Source: CALJIC01 sp039805565 (GTDB lineage: Bacteria; Chloroflexota; Chloroflexia; Chloroflexales; Roseiflexaceae). From it: a stretch of DNA of 10,840 nt. Positions within the stretch are counted from its first letter, which is position 1, and every line of letters begins with the position of its first letter. The notes under the pieces are model-generated. The model had not been told where the DNA came from. It was given only the letters and a program-made list of their open reading frames with translations, and did not search any database. The stretch is from the NCBI GenBank assembly GCA_039805565.1, contig JBDLTZ010000275.1, positions 1 through 10,840 of the forward strand, written 5' to 3'. This document shows positions 1 through 6,600 of this stretch, piece by piece. The position numbers and the translations under genes were made by a program.

Positions 1-222
1 CCCCAGGACCTCGACCCGCTGACCGTGGGTGAGCTGATCACGCTGGAGGAGGCCGCTAAGTATGCCGGTCTCACGCGTGGCACACTTCAGGACTACGTTC
101 GCCGTGGGAGGCTGCGCGCCAAGAAGATGGGTTGGATGTGGGTCACCACACGTGCGGCCATCGATGCGTACCTGGAGTCGCGGCAACTGGAAAATATTCC
201 CAAGAAATACCGTGATGGTTGA
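1..222 (+). CDS. Excisionase-family (MerR-type HTH) DNA-binding protein, 5' end outside the window or at GTG 25
   Basis: This is a small DNA-binding protein. The visible part reads GELITLEEAAKYAGLTRGTL, then DYVRRGRLRAKKMG, then a W-V-T residue run, which is the classic helix-turn-helix plus wing of the excisionase/MerR-like HTH_17 family; in mobile elements such proteins bend DNA and steer recombinase toward excision. The frame is open to base 1. The first possible start inside is GTG at 25, but the only purine-rich SD-like stretch (AGGA at 5-8) is too far away, so the true start is probably upstream. The stop (TGA 220-222) overlaps the -35 box of the next promoter. A Xis role fits the recombinase at 6228-7151, although the two genes are 6 kb apart here. 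A transcriptional regulator is the alternative. Confidence 0.75.
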   Translation, partial: PQDLDPLTVGELITLEEAAKYAGLTRGTLQDYVRRGRLRAKKMGWMWVTTRAAIDAYLESRQLENIPKKYRDG

Positions 223-247
223 CAGTACTCATTTTTGTGAGTACTAT
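219..247 (+). promoter_or_regulatory. Sigma70-type promoter upstream of the membrane/translocase unit
   Basis: A perfect -35 box TTGACA (219-224) is followed by a 17-bp spacer and a -10-like TACTAT (242-247, 4 of 6 consensus). It lies in a conspicuously AT-rich patch in otherwise GC-rich DNA. It points toward 429-935 and the two genes behind it, and would leave a leader of about 175 nt. Confidence 0.7.
224..245. promoter_or_regulatory. Probable operator: 8-bp perfect inverted repeat inside the promoter
   Basis: AGTACTCA (224-231), a 6-bp spacer TTTTTG, then TGAGTACT (238-245) form an exact inverted repeat. It fills the space between the -35 and -10 boxes, so a bound dimer would exclude RNA polymerase. 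The dyad geometry suits an XRE-type repressor such as the one at 9908-10840, or the HTH protein just upstream (autoregulation). Which protein binds is inference. A transcribed hairpin is less likely because half of the repeat precedes the transcription start. Confidence 0.6.
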
Positions 248-266
248 ACAGGCTGTGACGACGCGA

Positions 267-350
267 CCGCCAGGTGCCTAGGAACACCTGACGGCCGCTA
301 ACCCGAACCTGCCGTGGACAGGCGAGGGCTGCTTGCATGATACGTCATGC
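267..350 (+). repeat. Two leader hairpins ahead of the first membrane-protein gene
   Basis: Hairpin one is CAGGTG (271-276) and CACCTG (285-290) around an 8-nt loop, extended by CCG (267-269) pairing with CGG (292-294) past one unpaired base per side. Hairpin two is GCATGA (335-340) and TCATGC (345-350) around TACG. Neither is followed by a T-run, so they are not classical terminators. They would sit in the 5' leader of the transcript from the promoter at 219-247. Confidence 0.4.
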
Positions 351-428
351 GGCGACCCCGGCAAGCGCAGGAAGGGCTGCTCGCGTGGCGCGTGTCGTCT
401 CCGTGCCACATAGCGCCGGAGGTCGCCT

Positions 429-935
429 ATGAGCGCGACTCTTCCCCTGCGTGCGCGCGGCCTCCGGTTGGAGGTCGCCATCGTGGATCCTGCTCGCTGT
501 CGCCCCTTTACCGCCCCACCTCTTCCCGCCGCACAAGCTGCGGAGGGAGACACGACCCGTCTCAGCCCACCTGTCGACACGCGCCGCTGGCGCCTCACAC
601 GTGGCCGCACATGGGGCATGAGCCTCGACGTGTCGGTCACGCTCCGCACCCCCGCGCCGGTCGTAGACGCGGACCCCGAGCCGGTACTGCTGGCCACTCC
701 CACGCCGCGCTGGCAGCTCACGCTCCCGCCCGACACCGCTGAGAACCTGGCGATTGTCCTGCGCGGCGTGGCCGCGTTCCTCGGCCTCGTCGCGCTCAGC
801 ACCAACTTCCTGCACACCAACGTCCCCACGCGCCATCTCGTCGTGACCGTGCTCTGGCTGCTGGGTGCCGCGACCGCGCTGCTTATCGTGGCCGCGCTGG
901 TGGGGCGCATGGCGGAGGCGGACGCCGATGCGTGA
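429..935 (+). CDS. Small two-TM membrane protein of unknown family
   Basis: This encodes 168 aa that I do not recognise. The first ~100 residues are Pro/Arg/Ala-rich and probably soluble. Two hydrophobic segments follow (about 107-127 and 137-158), joined by a short polar turn, with a short acidic tail (AEADADA). The two-TM hairpin suggests a small inner-membrane partner protein. ATG 429 is preceded by GGAGG (418-422) at a 6-nt spacing; an in-frame ATG at 618 has no comparable SD and would keep only the part containing the membrane segments. The gene is first in a unit behind the 219-247 promoter and lies 50 bp before the FtsK-like translocase gene, so a role as an accessory of that transfer apparatus is inferred from position only. 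Confidence 0.7.
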   Translation: MSATLPLRARGLRLEVAIVDPARCRPFTAPPLPAAQAAEGDTTRLSPPVDTRRWRLTRGRTWGMSLDVSVTLRTPAPVVDADPEPVLLATPTPRWQLTLPPDTAENLAIVLRGVAAFLGLVALSTNFLHTNVPTRHLVVTVLWLLGAATALLIVAALVGRMAEADADA

Positions 936-985
936 GTGTCTGACCTACCGCACCACGCCGCGCGCCTCGCTCGGAGGAGGGGCAG

Positions 986-2578
986 ATGGCCGGCTATAGA
1001 AACGTCGTCGTCGAGCGCGGCCAGCAGTTCGACCAGGCGGAGCGCGACGGGCTCCCAGACTGGCAGCGGGCGCGTGGCTGGCCCGAGCCGCGCCCCGTTC
1101 GCGCGTCGTGGGACTGGCGGCCGCTGCTGGCCGTCGTCCTCCTGACGGGCGGGACCGCGATCTTCCTGCTGTGGCGCTTCGTCACCTACCTCGCCGACGC
1201 CAGCCGGGCAACGACCTGGCTGGACGCTTACCTCATCGCGGCACTGAAGGTAACGCTGTTCGTTGGTCCGATCGTTGCCGTGCTCATCGGCCTGTACTGG
1301 CTCTGGAACAAGGCGCGCGCCGCTGGCGTCGTGCAGCTCCCGAACACCATGCCGGTGGCGATCGCCGACGTGCTGTCCCCCGACTGGCAGCCGGCGGCGC
1401 TGGACAGCATGCACGCCTTCTACGCCACCGAGCAGACCTGGGCGCGTAACAGCGCCCTTCGGTCGCTCAACCAGCTGGACCTCTCGCGGGCTTTCACCGG
1501 CGTCACACCAGAGGTTATCGACGCTGAGCCAACGGCGCCGGCGCAGCTCCCCGCCCCAGACGCGCCCACGCGTCTCACGGACCTGCTGGCGCGGAACCTT
1601 ATCGCGCGCAGCGGGACCGAGTGGCTGGTGGGGTTCGATGGGCAGGGGGTGCCGCAGTACCTCGACTGGGCAGCCTCCCCACTCACGCTTGTCTGCGGCA
1701 ACTCGAACCAGGGCAAGAGCAACACCACGCGCCTGCTCGCCCTGCAGGCCGCGCTCAACCCAGTGGAACCGATCGGCCTGGTGCTGGCCGATCCGCACGC
1801 CGCGCACCCCGAGAAGAGCCTTGCGCGCACCTGTGCGGCGCTGGAGCCCGCCTACCTGCTGCCGGTCGCCGGCGACGCCACGAGCATCATCGATGCGGCG
1901 CGGTTCGTCGCCCGGGTCCTTGACTCGCGCAAGGCGGACGCTGGGCTCGCGCGGCCCCCGGTCCTGTTCATCTGTGACGAGTTCAACGCGCTGATGGACG
2001 GCGACAGCTTCGATGAGCGCGACGAGCTCGCGCGGATCGTGCGCGTCGTCGGCCGCGAGGGGAACAAGTTCAACGTCCGGGCGCTGCTGATCATCCACAC
2101 GCTGACCGCCAACATGGTGGGCGGCTCCGCGCTGCGCGACCTCGGCGGGGCGAAGGTCATCCACAACCTCCAGCCCAACCAGTCGCGGCTGCTGATCTCC
2201 AATCCGGAGACCGCGCGTCTCGTCGCGTCGCTCGGGCAGGGCGAGGCGGTGGTGCTCCGCGGCCTCGGGTCCACGCCTACGAGGGTGCGCGTCCCGCCGG
2301 TCCCGCGCGAGGAGCTTGAGACCCTACGCTACCGCGTGCGGCCGGCGCCAGCGATTGCGATGCCCGATGCGGACGATGCCGCCGTGCCTGAGGTGCCACC
2401 GGCGCGGCAGAGCATAGTCCATAGCGCGCGCGATAAGGCCATCATCGCGCTGTTCCAGCGGCGCTGTACTTACGAGCAGGTACGTGCGCACTGCAAGCGT
2501 CTAGGTTTAAAGGTAGACCAGAACGAGCTCCCGCGGCTGCGCCGCGCTGCGCTCGGTGCTGCTGAGGAGGATGCATGA
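986..2578 (+). CDS. FtsK/TraB-like membrane-anchored DNA translocase (P-loop ATPase)
   Basis: A 530-aa ATPase of the FtsK/HerA type, expected to pump double-stranded DNA at the membrane. Order of parts: a cytoplasmic N-terminus, two TM segments (about 46-68 and 83-107), a linker, then the motor with Walker A GNSNQGKSN (238-246, K244) and Walker B LFICDEF with D331-E332, followed by an arginine-rich sensor region. The C-terminal ~45 residues (from HSARDKAIIALF) look like a helix-turn-helix, comparable to the DNA-recognising winged helix of FtsK-gamma or Streptomyces TraB. Start ATG 986 has GGAGGAGG (973-980) 5 nt upstream. The stop overlaps the next ATG (ATGA), indicating translational coupling. 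At ~530 aa it is shorter than chromosomal FtsK and within the range of AICE-type Tra proteins. Role in conjugation rather than chromosome segregation is inferred from context. Confidence 0.85.
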   Translation: MAGYRNVVVERGQQFDQAERDGLPDWQRARGWPEPRPVRASWDWRPLLAVVLLTGGTAIFLLWRFVTYLADASRATTWLDAYLIAALKVTLFVGPIVAVLIGLYWLWNKARAAGVVQLPNTMPVAIADVLSPDWQPAALDSMHAFYATEQTWARNSALRSLNQLDLSRAFTGVTPEVIDAEPTAPAQLPAPDAPTRLTDLLARNLIARSGTEWLVGFDGQGVPQYLDWAASPLTLVCGNSNQGKSNTTRLLALQAALNPVEPIGLVLADPHAAHPEKSLARTCAALEPAYLLPVAGDATSIIDAARFVARVLDSRKADAGLARPPVLFICDEFNALMDGDSFDERDELARIVRVVGREGNKFNVRALLIIHTLTANMVGGSALRDLGGAKVIHNLQPNQSRLLISNPETARLVASLGQGEAVVLRGLGSTPTRVRVPPVPREELETLRYRVRPAPAIAMPDADDAAVPEVPPARQSIVHSARDKAIIALFQRRCTYEQVRAHCKRLGLKVDQNELPRLRRAALGAAEEDA

Positions 2579-3336
2579 AGCGCCACATCCTTGGCTGGAT
2601 CGCCTGCGGGGTGGGGCTGGCAATCGTCGCGCTGTTGGCCTACTCACTCGATCGCACGGCCTGGCTGTTCCGGCTATACGAGTCGGGCCAGCCGCACGCC
2701 GAGGCGTTGGGCCTTGCCGCTGCTATTGTGATCGAGCTGGCGGCGGTGGCGCTGATCGCGGGTGAGGGCGTGGCGGAAAGCCTCACTGACGACCTCCAGC
2801 TCCAGCGCACGCTGCGGGCCTGGGCAGGTCGCGGCCTCGCCGCCGTGCTCGGCGTGCAGATCGTCGCGAACCTGGTGGCGGGCTACCTGCGGGGCGGGCA
2901 TGCGCTGCTGAACCTGCTCGGCGAGGGGTGGGCCGCGCTGCTCATCGCCAGCATCTCCTGGCTGCTGGCGAACGCGCTCATCCCGGCGCTGATCTTCATT
3001 CTGGCGAAGATTGAGGCGCACCTGCTGCGCTTGGCGCTGGCTGAGCCGCGCGTGCTGGAGCGGGGTGCTACCGGGGAGCAGCCGTCCACGGTGTGCGACG
3101 GGCCGATCGTGAGCTATGCGCGGCCGGCGGAGGTCGCGGTCGTGCAGTCCGGCTTTCTCTCGCTGGAGTCGAGCGCTGAGGCACCCCAGGTTTTCCTCGC
3201 AACCAGGAGGGCAGCGAGGAGCGCTGGCTATACGTGCCCGGGATGCGGGGCGGAGCTCAGCCTGGGGCAGTACGGGAGCGCGGTGCGGCGGGGCTACTGC
3301 CGGACGTGCAAGCCGGCGCCCGTGGCGGTGGGATAA
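2575..3336 (+). CDS. Polytopic membrane protein with C-terminal zinc ribbon
   Basis: A 253-aa protein of no family I can name. Four hydrophobic stretches are visible (about 5-24, 43-63, 86-105 and 119-144), then a ~70-residue soluble region, and a C-terminal Cys4 knuckle: C221-x2-C224 and C242-x2-C245 (YTCPGCGAEL ... YCRTCKP), a typical zinc ribbon. The ATG overlaps the translocase stop codon by 4 bp, with AGGAGG (2565-2570) four nt upstream, so it is co-translated with the FtsK-like ATPase. The fusion of a membrane bundle and a potential nucleic-acid- or protein-binding zinc ribbon fits a channel or docking partner for the translocase. That function is inference; the membrane topology and Cys pairs are seen directly. 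Confidence 0.75.
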   Translation: MKRHILGWIACGVGLAIVALLAYSLDRTAWLFRLYESGQPHAEALGLAAAIVIELAAVALIAGEGVAESLTDDLQLQRTLRAWAGRGLAAVLGVQIVANLVAGYLRGGHALLNLLGEGWAALLIASISWLLANALIPALIFILAKIEAHLLRLALAEPRVLERGATGEQPSTVCDGPIVSYARPAEVAVVQSGFLSLESSAEAPQVFLATRRAARSAGYTCPGCGAELSLGQYGSAVRRGYCRTCKPAPVAVG

Positions 3337-3337
3337 G

Positions 3338-3383
3338 TGTGCGACACATCCGCTCGCGAGTCGATCACGAGCGCAGCCGCACA
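3338..3383 (+). terminator. Nested hairpin directly after the translocase unit (possible terminator or 3' stabiliser)
   Basis: TGTGCG (3338-3343) pairs with CGCACA (3378-3383); inside it CGCTCG (3351-3356) pairs with CGAGCG (3368-3373). It starts two bases after the TAA stop at 3334-3336. There is no T-run after it, so a rho-independent terminator is not proven. Confidence 0.35.
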
Positions 3384-3408
3384 TCTGATCGCCCCCGCCA
3401 CGCCGCTG

Positions 3409-3417
3409 TGGTATACT
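3409..3417 (+). promoter_or_regulatory. Extended -10 promoter reading toward the primase gene
   Basis: TGG followed by TATACT (3412-3417, 5 of 6 consensus) gives an extended -10 element; no good -35 box lies 16-18 bp upstream. It would start RNA near 3424 and give a ~235-nt structured leader before the primase ATG at 3660. Confidence 0.5.
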
Positions 3418-3434
3418 CGCGTACAAGAGGACGA

Positions 3435-3545
3435 AACGCGGGGCAGTGCCCCGCTTCCACAACTAAAGACGTCTAAATAGCAAAGTGCCCGGTCGCGGGA
3501 AGCGACCAAGCACCGGCATCACATAAAACAATCTTCTGGCTGACA
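3435..3545 (-). ncRNA. Putative antisense RNA opposite the primase leader
   Basis: The minus-strand promoter at 3552-3580 would start RNA near 3545 and read toward lower coordinates. Along that RNA lie a stem of GTGC/GCAC plus GGTCGC/GCGACC (3486-3513) followed by a U-containing stretch, and then a GC stem GCGGGGC/GCCCCGC (3438-3454) followed by GTTTCG; either could end a ~65 or ~110 nt transcript. No ORF of note lies in it. It is fully complementary to the leader expected from the 3409-3417 promoter. That arrangement is typical of countertranscript RNAs that limit plasmid replication. Existence and ends of the RNA are inference. Confidence 0.35.
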
Positions 3546-3568
3546 CCAAAGATTGTAGCAGATGCCGG
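3486..3568 (+). other. Structured leader: three stems, two of them nested
   Basis: Stem 1: GTGC (3486-3489) with GCAC (3510-3513), enclosing GGTCGC (3491-3496) and GCGACC (3502-3507) with a GGGAA loop. Stem 2: CCGGCATC (3513-3520) with GATGCCGG (3561-3568). Stem 3, nested in stem 2: ACAATCTT (3528-3535) with AAGATTGT (3549-3556), whose loop can pair again (TGG 3537-3539 with CCA 3546-3548). All arms match perfectly. The layout is that of a folded 5' leader or copy-control RNA; I cannot match it to a known riboswitch class. Confidence 0.5.
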
Positions 3569-3580
3569 GGCTTAGGTCAA
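3552..3580 (-). promoter_or_regulatory. Sigma70-type promoter on the minus strand facing the leader promoter
   Basis: Read on the minus strand, TTGACC (3580-3575) is followed by exactly 17 bp and TACAAT (3557-3552); both boxes match consensus at 5 of 6 positions. It fires away from the primase gene, into the region transcribed from the 3409-3417 promoter. Confidence 0.6.
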
Positions 3581-3588
3581 TATTGTCT

Positions 3589-3628
3589 GCGAACGGGGGA
3601 CGGCAGTTTTTTGCCGCTCCTCGTTCGC
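3589..3628 (+). other. Nested hairpin just upstream of the primase ribosome binding site
   Basis: GCGAACG (3589-3595) pairs with CGTTCGC (3622-3628); inside it CGGCA (3601-3605) pairs with TGCCG (3612-3616) around GTTTTT. It ends 22 nt before the SD GGAGG (3651-3655), so it could influence translation initiation or act as an attenuator. Confidence 0.4.
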
Positions 3629-3659
3629 GGCATCCCGCGGGTGGGCTTTGGGAGGCAGC

Positions 3660-6600
3660 ATGCCCGGCCCTACCTTCCCTGACGACCTGCTCCAGCAGTA
3701 TCGACACGCCTTTCTTCGGCACGAGCCACTGTCGCACGCCCGCATGACGCCGTCGGGCTTCCGCGCCAAGTACCTGCGCGACGACCCGACGACGGGCGCG
3801 CCCTACGGCCCCATCACGGACGCCGACCTCGCGGCCCACCTCGCTGGGGAGGTGACGCTGGCTGCCGTCCTCCAGCGGGACGGCCGAAGTCACGTTGCCG
3901 CCTGCGACCTCGACACAGGCGGGGAGGCGACGTTGCGGCGCGTCGTCCAGGCCGCCGAGCGGCGTGGGTGTCACGCCACGGCCTTCGCGCTTGACGCCGG
4001 CCAGCACGACGGCGGGCACGTCTGGATCGTCTTCCGGGAAGCCCACCCCGCCGAGGACCTGCGCGCGCTGATGCGCGACATCCTAGCCGACGCTGGTGTT
4101 CCAGGTCTTGAAGTGTACCCTTCCGGCGCGGACCTGCGGCTGCCCTTCGGGCTCCACCGCCGCCAGGATCGGCGCGGCCAGCTGCTGCTCCATAGCGAAG
4201 CACCCGGCATCGCCATCGACGCCGACCCCGTGGGCGCCCTCACCGCCTTCCTGCAGGCCTACCAGGAGACCGACGCCGCGCCCGTCGCCCAAGCGCACGC
4301 GGCGCAGCAGGAGCGCGCCGCTGCTAGCGCCGTCCTCGCCGCGCGAGTGGAGCAGGCTCTGCCGCTCGGCGCCGCCGTGACCGGCGCGGACGTCATCCGG
4401 GCCTACAATGCCGCGACCGATCTGGTGGCACTGCTTGAGGGGTACGGCGCGCGCGTCGTCCACCACTACGCCGGAGGGCGCGTGCTGCTCCACTGCGCCG
4501 TGCACCAGGACCACCGGAACGGCGACCAGCACCCCAGCCTCATCGTCCAGCCCGGCACTGGTCGGCAGACCGGCAAGCTGATCTGCGGTTGCTACTCGCC
4601 GAACTGCCGGCTCCACAACCGCCCCGGCCAGGTGAAGGACGCCTTCGAGGTGTACTGCATCCTGGAAGGCATCGACCGCGGCGAAGGAGTGAAGCGGCAG
4701 AGCCAGCGCCTCCGCCCTCCATCCCGGCGCGGCGGGCCGCTTGGCGGCGCGGGATTGCCTCCGCGCACCCCGCCGGCCCCCCCGAGCGACGGTCATCCGC
4801 CGACGCAAGCCTCAGGCGTCGCGCCTGACCAGCCTGCGCAGCACGAACTCTCCCTCGCACCTGATGATGTCGTGATCACCCCTGCCCCTAGCCTTGACGA
4901 CGACTGGCGCGCGGCCGTACAGAGCCGGCTCACCGCGTTGCAGCGCGACCCGCGCGCCCGTCCGATGGACCGGCGGCTATACGCCTTCTTTGCCGAGCGC
5001 TGCACCACCGGGTCGCGCTGCCGCCCCTCGAACGCGGCAGCGGCGGAGGCGCTGGGTGTGCCGCTCGACACCATCAAGTTCACCAAGCGCCGGCTCTGCG
5101 AGCTCGGCTACATCACCGTGAGCGTCAGCACTGACGGGCGCAACACCAGCCAAGTACAGTTGCTCCCCCCCTCGACACAGGGAGAGGGGGGGGTGATCGC
5201 GCGATCACCCGAATCTAAGCTAGGAATCGGTTCAACTAGGAAGGGGGGGGGCAACAGCGACGCGATCACCCCCCGCATGAGCCCCGCACCGCGTCAGGAC
5301 GCGGGAAACCAGGGAGGGGACGTGCCAATCCCCCCCTCTCCTCCGCTTCCCCCGCACGTCACGCCAGGAAACGCGCGCCAGCTCGCCGCGTCGAAGCAGA
5401 GCGATCTCGCCACGCTCACGCACCAGGACCTGCACGTGAAGCGTGGGCGCTTGCTCGGGGCCGCGTCCAAGGCGGCCCACGAGCGGCAGCGGTTCGCGTT
5501 GTTGCGCCTAGCGGCGGAGATCGATGATGAGCTGGCCCGTCGGCAGCTGGCAGCCCTTGGGACAGTGGGACAGGGGGTGGCGTGTGCGGAGAACCAGACG
5601 CCAGCCCTCGAGTGTGCGCCTACGTCTACGGCGGCTGTGGCCGCAATGCCCACTGCGGTGTGCGACGATGCGTCCCACGCACGCCCACTAGGCGATATGC
5701 CAGGGACCGTGCTCACGATCGCGTCTCCTGACGCCCCTCACCCACCGCTCAGTGACGCGCAGCTCACGGCGCTTGTGCGGCGCGGCCTGCGAGAGCGCGT
5801 GCGTTCGCCCCGCCGGCTGCTCGTGGAGCAGGTGGAGGTTCGGCGCGAGGAGCGGGCTATCACGCTGATCTGCCCTGCAATCGCCCCCGTCGTAGTCGTC
5901 GAGCAGGAGCTGGCGCCGCTGGTGCCCGCGGTGCTGGCCGAGCTTGGCATCGCCGCGACAATGCCCAACGAGGTCCAGGTCCGCCGAGGCGTGGTCACGG
6001 CCGCGCGTGGGGAGCGCCCGCACTGGCTGGCAGCCTCGGAATGGGCGAGCCTCCCGGTGGCAGCGAAGGCCCTGTTCACCGGCGCCAGCATCGTCGGAAC
6101 CACGCTCTACGGTGCGACACCCCGCCTCACCTCAGGGCTCGCGGAGGATCGTTCCGGGGCGATCGCGTGGGTGCTGAACCTGGTGGGCGACGACGTGGTG
6201 GAGTCGGCCGCCACGTCAGGCACTGCGCTAGGGGACGTAGCTGTAGGTGAAGTTGGGCCGGCTGTGGCCCATGGGGGCCATCAGCTCGCGCCGCGCGTCG
6301 CGCTCGCTGAGGCCGGCGGCGACCCGGCGGTCGATGTACTCCTGGGCGAAGAGCGCCCGGAAGCCGTGCAGGCCCTTGCGGTCGATCCCCAGCTCGTCGC
6401 AGGCCTCCCGCATGGCGTCCTCGAGCCGCCGGGCCAGGCGCCGGCCGTCGCTCCAGAGGTGGTTGCGGCCGGCCGGGATGTCGTCGATCGCCTCCCGGAG
6501 CGCGGCGCGGCCGGCATCGTCGAGGGTCGGGCCGACGACCCGCGGGCGCCCACCCTTGGCGTTGGCACCTCGCACGGTGACGGTGCCGGCCTCGCGATCG

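Noticed and set aside
278..2164. 628-codon open frame on the minus strand opposite the membrane and translocase genes
   Set aside because: It is an antisense shadow of the GC-rich plus-strand genes; it lacks recognisable domains and an SD, while the opposite strand has clear Walker motifs and TM segments.
3562..3747. 61-codon plus frame in the primase leader, overlapping the primase start, as a possible leader peptide
   Set aside because: No SD before its ATG and no protein-like pattern. Translational coupling as in some plasmid rep genes cannot be excluded but is unsupported.
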